NCBI GenBank assembly: GCA_030152505.1
Contig: JASLJO010000052.1
Location: forward strand, 1-5,499
DNA: 5,499 nucleotides
From: Solirubrobacterales bacterium
GTDB taxonomy: Bacteria; Actinomycetota; Thermoleophilia; Solirubrobacterales; 70-9
Direction of reading: 5' to 3'
This document shows, one piece after another, positions 1 to 5,499 of the stretch. Position 1 is the first letter of the stretch. Each line of letters opens with the position of its first letter. The notes below the pieces were generated by a model, which made no database searches, was not told where the DNA came from, and saw only the letters and a list, made by a program, of their open reading frames with translations. The translations under genes and the position numbers were made by a program.

Positions 1-134
1 GCCGTCGCCGAGGTCCTGGCGACGGCGAGTCGCTCACCCACGGGCAGTCGATCACCGACCCCTGCATCGATTGGGAGCACACCGTAACGGCGCTGGAGGG
101 ACTGGCGGCGGCGGTGCGGACACGGCGCGGTTGA
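1..134 (+). CDS. aroG: 3-deoxy-D-arabino-heptulosonate 7-phosphate synthase, class I (C-terminal fragment)
   Basis: This is the last 43 codons of a gene that begins upstream of the window (in-frame codons from base 3, stop TGA 132-134). The tail reads LTHGQSITDPCIDWEHT and ends AAAVRTRRG. It closely matches the C-terminus of the E. coli AroG/AroF/AroH type as I remember it (LAYGKSITDACIGWEDT, ending ANAVKARRG). The family condenses phosphoenolpyruvate with erythrose 4-phosphate, the first cytoplasmic step of the shikimate pathway. The catalytic core and any N-terminal feedback-sensing element are outside the window, so the effector amino acid cannot be predicted. The stop codon overlaps the start of the following tyrA gene in the arrangement TGATG, which points to translational coupling and a shared operon. 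Many actinobacteria use the unrelated-looking class II enzyme, so an enteric-like class I tail is worth noting. The family call is firm; the exact symbol (aroF, aroG or aroH) is a choice of convenience. Confidence 0.85.
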   Translation, partial: RRRGPGDGESLTHGQSITDPCIDWEHTVTALEGLAAAVRTRRG

Positions 135-1216
135 TGAGGACGGCCGTCCTCGGGGTGGGCCTGATCGGAGGCTCGATCGGGCTCGCCGCGAAGGAGCGGT
201 TGGGGGCCGAGGTGGTCGGCTGGGGTCCGCGACGGCCGACCTTGGAGCGGGCACTGGAGCTGGGTGCGATCGACGCCGCCGCCGACTCGATCGACGAGGC
301 GTGTGCCGGGGCCGAGGTGGTGTTCTGCGCCGGACCGGTGGCGGAGCTGCCCGAGCTGGCCCGCGCCGGGCTCGCGGCGAGCGGTCCCGAGACGGTCGTC
401 AGCGATGCCGGCTCGACCAAGCGCGGAATAGTCGCCGCGCTCGGCGACGACGAGCGCTTCGTCGGCGGCCATCCGCTGGCCGGCGCGGAGACCGCCGGGG
501 TCGAGAACGCGCGCCCCGACCTCTTCGACGGCGCCCGCTGGTATCTGACCCCGACCGAGCGCACCGGTGGCATCCACTACGACCGCCTGCAGCGGACGGT
601 CGCGGGCCTCGGCGCTCGCCCCCAGGCGATCGACGCGCCGGCGCACGACCGCCTGATGGCGACGGTGAGCCACCTACCGCACGTACTCGCAAACGTACTC
701 GCCGCGCAGGCCGCGGCGGAGCTGACGCACGACTCCGAGCGCATGCCGGAGGTCGGGCCGAGCTTCCGCGACGCGACCCGGGTCGCCGGTTCCAATCCCT
801 CGATCTGGGGCGACATCTTCAGTGCCAACAGCGACGCGGTCATGGACGCGATCGACGACGCTATCGCACGCCTGCGCGAGGCTCACGAGCTGATCGGCTC
901 AGGTGAGGCCGGCGCGGTCGAGATCTGGCACGCCGCGGCCGGCGCCGACCGGCGTCGCCTGTCGGAGACGGACCTGTCCGCCGGCCCGCTGCGCGAGCTG
1001 CGCGTCGTCGTCGCCAACCGTCCCGGCACGGTCGCCGAGCTGGCCCTGGCGCTGGGCGAGGCCGGCGTCAACATCGAGGACATGGCTCTGCACCCGGCGC
1101 CGGACATGAAATCCGGTGCGATCTCGCTCTGGATCCGCGGCTCTGAGCAGGCCGAGCGCGCCGCGGCCCTTGTCCGCGAGCTCGGCCACAGCGCAACCGT
1201 CCTGGCCGAGGAGTAG
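134..1216 (+). CDS. tyrA: prephenate (or arogenate) dehydrogenase with C-terminal ACT domain
   Basis: The enzyme oxidatively decarboxylates prephenate to 4-hydroxyphenylpyruvate (or arogenate to tyrosine) in the cytoplasm. The protein has 360 residues. The N-terminal Rossmann domain opens with GVGLIGGS (7-14). VSDAGSTK (89-96) and GHPLAGAE (112-119) follow, the latter containing the His expected to act in catalysis. The helical dimerisation domain holds SHLPH (179-183) and FRDATRVAGSNP (211-222); R216 is the likely carboxylate-binding Arg by homology. An ACT domain spans about 288-358 (ANRPGT, GEAGVNIEDM), suggesting allosteric tyrosine feedback. The reading frame is open from TTG at 71, but ATG 134 is preferred because it starts right at the Rossmann fold and overlaps the upstream stop by one base (TGATG). 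TTG 131 is the only close alternative. No clear Shine-Dalgarno lies just upstream, which fits coupling. The loop after strand 2 reads GWGPRR, lacking the acidic residue typical of NAD binding, so NADP use is possible. Substrate choice is unresolved. Confidence 0.93.
   Translation: MRTAVLGVGLIGGSIGLAAKERLGAEVVGWGPRRPTLERALELGAIDAAADSIDEACAGAEVVFCAGPVAELPELARAGLAASGPETVVSDAGSTKRGIVAALGDDERFVGGHPLAGAETAGVENARPDLFDGARWYLTPTERTGGIHYDRLQRTVAGLGARPQAIDAPAHDRLMATVSHLPHVLANVLAAQAAAELTHDSERMPEVGPSFRDATRVAGSNPSIWGDIFSANSDAVMDAIDDAIARLREAHELIGSGEAGAVEIWHAAAGADRRRLSETDLSAGPLRELRVVVANRPGTVAELALALGEAGVNIEDMALHPAPDMKSGAISLWIRGSEQAERAAALVRELGHSATVLAEE
1208..1213 (+). promoter_or_regulatory. ribosome binding site of aroA
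   Basis: GAGGAG lies inside the last codons of tyrA, six bases before GTG 1220. It supports the GTG start of aroA even though only three bases separate the tyrA stop from that codon. Confidence 0.65.
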
Positions 1217-1219
1217 CCG

Positions 1220-2512
1220 GTGGTTACCCGCTTCGATCCCGCCGGCTCGCTGCGCGGCACCCTCCGCCCGCCGCCCGACAAGTCGGTCTCCCACCGGGCG
1301 GCGTTGATCGCCGCGATGGCGGAGGGGGAGACGACGATCGAGGGTTACCTCGACGCTGCCGACACGCGCTCGAGCTTGACCGCGGTCGCGGCCCTGGGTG
1401 CAGAGGTAGAGGGGTTGGGCGACGCGGCGGTCGCGCCCCGGTTGGTTGTCCGCGGCGTCGGCCTACGCGGTGCCGCACCGGCAGCGATCGACGTCGGCAA
1501 CGCGGGCACGCTGCTGCGCCTGCTGCCGGGCTGGCTCGCGGGGCAGGAGACCGGCTCGTGGATCATCGATGGGGATGACTCGATCCGCCGCCGCCCGGTC
1601 GACCGGGTCGCGGCCCCGCTGCGCCTGATGGGCGCCCGGGTCGACGCGCGTGAGGATCGCCTGCCGCCACTGGAGATCGAGGGAGCCCCCCTGCACGGCA
1701 TCTCCTACGAGCTGCCAATCGCCAGCGCCCAGGTCAAGTCCTGCCTGCTCTTCGCCGGCCTGCTCGCCGAGGGAGAGACGCGGATCCTCGAGTCGCTTCC
1801 GACCCGCGACCACAGCGAGCGCATGCTGGCGGCGGCTGGGGCTGAGGTCGAGCGGGGCGAGGGGATGGTCACGGTGCGTCCCGCCGCGCGCCTTGAGCCG
1901 GGCGAGATCGTCGTCCCCGGCGACTTCTCCTCCGCCGCCTTCTTCATCATCGCGGCCCTGCTGGTGCCGGGCAGCGAGGTCAGTCTGATGGGAGTCGGGC
2001 TCAACCCGACGCGCACCGGACTGCTGCAGATCCTCGAGCGTATGGGGGCGGAGATCGAGGCCGAGCCGGAGGACGATCGAGGTGGCGAGCCGAGTGGGCG
2101 CCTGCGAGTGCGCGCCTCGCGCCTGCGCGGCGCCGAGGTCGGCGGCGAGGAGATCCCGCTGGCGATCGACGAGCTGCCGCTCCTCGCGCTCGCCGCCTGC
2201 TTCGCCGAGGGGGAGACGACGATCCGCGACGCCGCCGAGCTGCGCCGCAAGGAGAGCGACCGGATCGCCACCGTGAGCGCGGCGCTGGCGGCGCTCGGCG
2301 CGATCGTCGAGACGAGCGAGGACGGCATGCGGATCGCCGGCGCGGGAGGCCTCCGCGGTGGCGCGGTCGACTCCCACGGCGATCACCGCATCGCCATGCT
2401 CGGCGCGATCGCCGGACTCGCCTCCGAGCAGGGGGTCGAGGTAGCCGGGATGGACGCCGCCGCCGTCAGCTACCCCGGCTTCGAGGCGGATCTTGCCTCG
2501 ATAGTCAATTAA
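1220..2512 (+). CDS. aroA: 3-phosphoshikimate 1-carboxyvinyltransferase (EPSP synthase)
   Basis: The enzyme transfers the enolpyruvyl group of phosphoenolpyruvate to shikimate 3-phosphate, the sixth step of the shikimate pathway. It is a cytoplasmic enzyme with two inside-out alpha/beta domains, and 430 residues is the usual length. Visible motifs in order: DKSVSHR (20-26; Lys and Arg for substrate binding), GNAGT (93-97; PEP/glyphosate loop), RRRP (123-126), SAQVKS (169-174), NPTRTG (262-267), IDELP (316-320; the Asp is the expected catalytic base), RRKESDR (342-348) and HGDHRIAM (386-393). The SAQVKS and NPTRTG segments resemble the Gram-positive/CP4-like enzymes more than the enteric ones. 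The glyphosate-loop residue is nevertheless Gly rather than the Ala of CP4. The usual VPGDKS is PPPDKS here, as I recall from other actinobacteria. The start is GTG, backed by GAGGAG six bases upstream. Spacing of three bases after tyrA indicates co-transcription. No frameshift or missing key residue is seen. Confidence 0.96.
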   Translation: MVTRFDPAGSLRGTLRPPPDKSVSHRAALIAAMAEGETTIEGYLDAADTRSSLTAVAALGAEVEGLGDAAVAPRLVVRGVGLRGAAPAAIDVGNAGTLLRLLPGWLAGQETGSWIIDGDDSIRRRPVDRVAAPLRLMGARVDAREDRLPPLEIEGAPLHGISYELPIASAQVKSCLLFAGLLAEGETRILESLPTRDHSERMLAAAGAEVERGEGMVTVRPAARLEPGEIVVPGDFSSAAFFIIAALLVPGSEVSLMGVGLNPTRTGLLQILERMGAEIEAEPEDDRGGEPSGRLRVRASRLRGAEVGGEEIPLAIDELPLLALAACFAEGETTIRDAAELRRKESDRIATVSAALAALGAIVETSEDGMRIAGAGGLRGGAVDSHGDHRIAMLGAIAGLASEQGVEVAGMDAAAVSYPGFEADLASIVN

Positions 2513-2526
2513 ATACTCAAATTTTC

Positions 2527-2555
2527 TTGACAAACTTATCCCGACGTGATACACG
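2527..2555 (+). promoter_or_regulatory. candidate sigma70-type promoter for the protease genes
   Basis: TTGACA (2527-2532) is a perfect -35 box. After 17 bases comes TACACG (2550-2555), a weak -10 preceded by TG one base away (TGATACACG), giving an extended -10. It lies in an AT-rich patch within very GC-rich DNA, between the aroA stop and the first protease gene. An alternative -10, GATACA at 2548, would leave a short 15-base spacer. Transcription would start near 2562, about 30 bases before the ATG. The -35 is convincing and the -10 is not certain. Confidence 0.5.
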
Positions 2556-2576
2556 AAAGGGGCGGCAGGCAGTAGG

Positions 2577-2586
2577 GAGAGGGGAG
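2577..2586 (+). promoter_or_regulatory. ribosome binding site of first protease gene
   Basis: The purine run GAGAGGGGAG ends seven bases before ATG 2594. It is the strongest Shine-Dalgarno in the window and fixes the start directly ahead of a good signal peptide. Confidence 0.7.
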
Positions 2587-2593
2587 CGCAAAC

Positions 2594-4477
2594 ATGAAGC
2601 TCGTCAAGGTTGGCGCCATTGCCACCGTCGCCATTGCGATTGGCCTGGCTGCCGCGGCGTTCGCTTTCGCTGCCCTCGAGCCCTCGGGTGGAGGACAGAG
2701 CCTCGCTTTGCCGGGGCAGGAAGCGCCTCCCGAGCGATCCGGTCGGGCATCCGAAGTGGAAGGGGATATCGCCGTCACCAATGTGGTTGGCAGGATGGAA
2801 GCCGCCCTCGGCAGCGATTTTGCCGGTGCTTGGTTTGACGCCGCGACCGCGCGACTGCACGTAGGCGTGACCTCCGGCGAGAGTCGCCTGACCGCGGCCG
2901 CTGTCGCCAGCCGTGCAAGTCTCGCCCCCGAGGTGGTCGAGACGCCGGTCCACTCCACCTGGGGGCAGTTGATTGCGGCGCAGGAACGGTGGAGCGCGCG
3001 CCTCACCGACCTGTTCGACCGCGAAGAAGTATCGACCGCTCTGCGCGCGCGCTACAACGCCTTGGAAATCGATCTCAGCTCGACCGTCCCAGCTTCAGAA
3101 CGCGTCGCCCTCGAACACGAAGCGGACGCCACCGACGTCAACGTGAAGGTAGTCGTGATGCCCGAAAAGCACCTGGGCCTGGAGCTGGACGCGAGGTGCA
3201 ACGAATTCAAAACAAAAGTCGCCAACTGCGATCCGTCGATCGTGGCCGGGGTCAGGATCCTGAACGAAGCCGATGGCGGCTGCTCGGCCGGGCCGGCGGT
3301 GTTTCCAGAAGACCATACGAAACCGACAGACACCTACATCCTGACCGCCGGACACTGCATCGAAAAAGCCGGGGGTGAAGGAAAAAAATGGTACGCAAAA
3401 AACAAGAAACTAGAAAAAAAGGAAATCGGCCTAGCAGCGCAGTTCATCAACGGCAAAGCGGGTGACATGGGCGCGATCAAAGTCGAAAAAGCCGACTGGA
3501 CAAACAACGGCTTCACGCCCGTCAATCCGACGATCGCGCCGTGGAACGAAAATCCGAACCCGGAACCCTTCCCGGTGACCGGCCAGGCGGAACCGACCGA
3601 AGGCGTCGAAGTCTGCATGTCAGGCGGGTCGACGGGCACAAGCTGCGGGGAAATCACGAAACTCGGAGTGGAATTCAACGGCAAGCAAGGGATGGCCGAA
3701 GTCGCCGCGGCACGCGAGAACGGCGACAGCGGGGCACCGTGGTATGCCGCGGGCCATCGGGAAATCGTCGAGGGCACCCACGTCGGCGGCGGCGCCGGCT
3801 ACGCGGTCTTCGAGCCATTGTCGACCACGTTCAAAGAACTGACGAAACCGAAACTGCAGCTGCTCACCGACGGCAACAAGGAAAGACACGCGTTTCAGAT
3901 CCAGTCCGAATCCGCGCCGGTGACCCTGACAGGGCAACAGCATGCGGGGGGGAGCTCGGTGTTTGGAACGACAGCCGGCTCGTTCAAATGCACCGAAGGC
4001 AGCTACACCGGCGAACTCTCGGGAACGGCATCGATCGAATTCGAAATGACGTCGGTGGCCTACGGCGGTTGCACGGCCTTCGGTCTGTATACCGGCACGA
4101 TCGAGACGAACGGGTGCCACTACCGCTTCACAGTGACAAAAATCAACGAAGGAAAACGCGAAGGCAGGTTTGATCTCAGCTGCCCGGCGGAAACTGAAAT
4201 CACAGCGACAGCCACCCAGGCCGGCGTGCCGAAGTGCACGATCCACGTGCCGCCACAGACGGGCCTGGGGACCGTCACCTACACAAACATCGGCAGCGGC
4301 ACGACCCGGGAAATCACACTCGACGTCAAACTCACCGGGATCAAATACACCCATACAACGGGGATCGGATTGGGCTCGTGCGCGAGCGGTTCGGGCGAAA
4401 CCGGAACCTTCGAAACCTCGGTTTCGATCAAAGCCGAGAACATCGAAAAAAAACAGGTCGGGCTCTTCACCTCCTGA
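2594..4477 (+). CDS. secreted S1-family (streptogrisin/alpha-lytic type) serine protease with pro-region and Cys-rich C-terminal domain
   Basis: Predicted exported endopeptidase of 627 residues. Residues 1-26 form a Sec signal peptide: K2 and K5, a hydrophobic core at 7-25, and cleavage probably after AFA (24-26). The pro-region (about 60-212) opens with RMEAALGSDFAGAWFD, like the folding pro-segments of streptogrisins. The catalytic domain (about 213-425) shows TAGHC (His254), GDMGAI (Asp291) and NGDSGAP (Ser379). C230-C255 matches the conserved C42-C58 disulfide. C341-C351, in CMSGGSTGTSCG, matches the C137-C159 pair of alpha-lytic protease. The C189/191-C220 pair of that family is absent, and the position of conserved Ser214 seems to be V397 or H396, so activity is likely but not assured. 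A further pair, C202/C212, sits just before the expected mature N-terminus IVAGVRI. After a linker, residues about 440-627 are a beta-rich domain with six Cys (466, 493, 508, 530, 548, 596) and unknown function. I recall similar tails in exported Solirubrobacterales proteins. Specificity is not predicted. A second, paralogous protease follows after 30 bases. Confidence 0.88.
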   Translation: MKLVKVGAIATVAIAIGLAAAAFAFAALEPSGGGQSLALPGQEAPPERSGRASEVEGDIAVTNVVGRMEAALGSDFAGAWFDAATARLHVGVTSGESRLTAAAVASRASLAPEVVETPVHSTWGQLIAAQERWSARLTDLFDREEVSTALRARYNALEIDLSSTVPASERVALEHEADATDVNVKVVVMPEKHLGLELDARCNEFKTKVANCDPSIVAGVRILNEADGGCSAGPAVFPEDHTKPTDTYILTAGHCIEKAGGEGKKWYAKNKKLEKKEIGLAAQFINGKAGDMGAIKVEKADWTNNGFTPVNPTIAPWNENPNPEPFPVTGQAEPTEGVEVCMSGGSTGTSCGEITKLGVEFNGKQGMAEVAAARENGDSGAPWYAAGHREIVEGTHVGGGAGYAVFEPLSTTFKELTKPKLQLLTDGNKERHAFQIQSESAPVTLTGQQHAGGSSVFGTTAGSFKCTEGSYTGELSGTASIEFEMTSVAYGGCTAFGLYTGTIETNGCHYRFTVTKINEGKREGRFDLSCPAETEITATATQAGVPKCTIHVPPQTGLGTVTYTNIGSGTTREITLDVKLTGIKYTHTTGIGLGSCASGSGETGTFETSVSIKAENIEKKQVGLFTS

Positions 4478-4507
4478 TCGCCCCATGCCACCGAAGAAAG
4501 GCGCGTC

Positions 4508-5499
4508 ATGAAGTCAGCTCAGATCTGCACCGCGGTCACCCTTCTCTTCCTGCTCGTCGCGGCGTTCGCCTACAGCGCCGCGCAGGGCTCTACCGCCGGT
4601 GTCTCCACCGCGTCGGCGTCCGCGGAGCGATCCCCGGAAGCCGCGGAAGCGGAAGCGGCGCTGACCCGGACGAACCTGGCCGGCAGGATGGAAACCACGC
4701 TCGGCAAGGCCTTCGGAGGGATCTGGTTCGAGCCCGCGACCGCACAGGTGCACGTCGGCGTGACCTCGGCGGCCAGCCGTCGCGACGCCGAGGCGCTCGC
4801 CGCCAAGGTCGGTCTCTCTGACACGGTGACGGAGACCCCTGTCGGCTCGACCTGGGCAGAGCTCCAGGCGGCGCAGGACCGCTGGGACAGCCGCCTCGAG
4901 GACCTCCTTTCCCAGGGCGAGGTGGCGACCGCGCTTGCGGCCGATCTGAATGCCGTGGAAGTCGAATTGGCCTCGTCGGTCTCCTCCGCCAGGCGCGCCG
5001 CGCTGCGACGCGAGGCGGCAAACGACAGCGTCAATGTCCTGATCGACGCCGCGCCGTATCCGCACCTTCGTGTCGAAGCCCAGGCGAGATGCGTCAAATT
5101 CGAAAAAACAAAAGCCTTCTGCGATCCGACGATCGTGGGCGGCGTCTCGATCGATGGCGAAGTGGTCGCCGAAAAAAGATCGACCTGCACCGGTGGGCCG
5201 GCGGTGATCCAGGCGGAACCCGCGACCACAGCTGACGCGACAAAGACCTACATTCTCACCGCCGGGCACTGCATCGCGAAAGACGGTGGAACGGGGAAAA
5301 AATGGTTCGCCTACAACAAGGAAGGCGAACCAAAAGGAGAAAATGAAATCGGCACCTCGATCACCTACCTGAACGCGGAAACCGACGTCGGGGTGATCGA
5401 AGTGACGACGAAATACTGGGCGAAAGCCGAAGACCCGCCGGTCGCCCCGGTGATCGCGTCATGGAACAAAGCGGCGGAATCGAATGTCTTCCCCGTGGT
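4508..5499 (+). CDS. second secreted S1-family serine protease, tandem paralogue (C-terminally cut by window end)
   Basis: The frame is open from ATG 4508 to the window edge (330 complete codons, no stop), so the gene is partial. It starts 30 bases after the first protease's stop, with a modest AGAAAGG (4495-4501) six bases upstream. The signal peptide (1-24) has K2 and a hydrophobic core at 8-22, with cleavage likely near YSA. C7 is not in a lipobox. The pro-region begins at RMETTLGKAFGGIWFE (60-75) and aligns throughout with that of the first protease, including the STWxELQAAQxRW block at about 114-126. The catalytic domain begins near IVGGVSI (209-215), the classic trypsin-fold mature start. 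TAGHC gives His254, the same residue number as in the paralogue, and TDVGVI gives Asp293. C227-C255 is the conserved first disulfide. C195 and C205 repeat the junction pair. The GDSG serine and any C-terminal domain lie beyond the window. Close spacing suggests co-expression with the first gene. This is a recent-looking tandem duplicate, but the pair has diverged well beyond near-identity. Confidence 0.87.
   Translation, partial: MKSAQICTAVTLLFLLVAAFAYSAAQGSTAGVSTASASAERSPEAAEAEAALTRTNLAGRMETTLGKAFGGIWFEPATAQVHVGVTSAASRRDAEALAAKVGLSDTVTETPVGSTWAELQAAQDRWDSRLEDLLSQGEVATALAADLNAVEVELASSVSSARRAALRREAANDSVNVLIDAAPYPHLRVEAQARCVKFEKTKAFCDPTIVGGVSIDGEVVAEKRSTCTGGPAVIQAEPATTADATKTYILTAGHCIAKDGGTGKKWFAYNKEGEPKGENEIGTSITYLNAETDVGVIEVTTKYWAKAEDPPVAPVIASWNKAAESNVFPV

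Noticed and set aside
71..133. An N-terminal extension of tyrA from TTG 71.
   Set aside because: The extra 21 residues are Gly-rich, lie within the DAHP synthase coding tail in another frame, and precede the natural start of the Rossmann fold at ATG 134.
2513..2545. A possible terminator after aroA (CAAATTTTCTTG partial inverted repeat).
   Set aside because: The symmetry is short, AT-only and has no stable stem or following T-tract.
1463..2953. A 496-codon open frame on the - strand across aroA and the first protease gene.
   Set aside because: It is a shadow of GC-rich codon structure opposite two clear genes. Its translation has low-complexity Arg/Gly/Ala/Asp composition, no recognisable motif and no supporting ribosome binding site.
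4446..4453. A run of eight A within GAA AAA AAA CAG near the 3' end of the first protease, formally a slippery A-AAA-AAA heptamer for -1 frameshifting.
   Set aside because: Slippage would continue in frame 1 to 4821 as an Arg-rich, non-protein-like sequence across the second gene. The run fits the general AAA bias of this region, and no downstream stimulatory hairpin was seen.
3620..4486. A 288-codon open frame on the - strand opposite the first protease, and a similar one at 4514-5269.
   Set aside because: Both lie fully opposite conserved protease and tail domains, and neither shows family motifs. They are explained by the codon bias of the sense strand.
4475..4510. The two protease genes are in the same frame, separated by a single TGA and ten sense codons, so stop readthrough could fuse them.
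   Set aside because: A one-in-three coincidence. The second gene has its own ATG, ribosome binding site and signal peptide, which would make no sense inside a fusion.

Overview
The window comes from a high-GC bacterium. The best guess is an actinobacterium of the Thermoleophilia/Solirubrobacterales type. This rests on the overall base composition, the actinobacterial-style 'PPPDKSVSHR' start of the EPSP synthase, and a style of secreted Cys-containing tail domain that I associate with that group. The lineage is inferred and was not tested. All genes that can be supported lie on the + strand.

Left part (1-2512): three tightly packed genes for aromatic amino acid synthesis. The 3' end of a class I DAHP synthase (entry to the shikimate pathway) overlaps by one base with a prephenate/arogenate dehydrogenase carrying a C-terminal ACT domain (tyrosine branch). 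Three bases after that comes EPSP synthase (aroA). The overlap and short spacing indicate one operon whose promoter lies upstream of the window.

Junction (2513-2593): an 81-base gap, unusually AT-rich at its start. It holds a good -35 box, a plausible extended -10 and a strong ribosome binding site. No terminator hairpin was seen after aroA.

Right part (2594-5499): two tandem paralogous secreted serine proteases of the S1 family, streptogrisin/alpha-lytic type. Each has a signal peptide, a pro-region of about 190 residues and a trypsin-fold catalytic domain. The first is complete (627 aa) and carries an extra C-terminal domain of about 190 residues with six cysteines. The second runs off the window after residue 330, past its catalytic His and Asp but before the expected Ser. 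Both share an unusual cysteine pair at the pro/mature junction, and both switch sharply from AAG to AAA lysine codons at that same junction.

The aromatic genes form a housekeeping pathway block. The proteases look like an unrelated, probably separately transcribed exported pair. No RNA genes, mobile elements, CRISPR arrays or repeats other than the paralogy were found.
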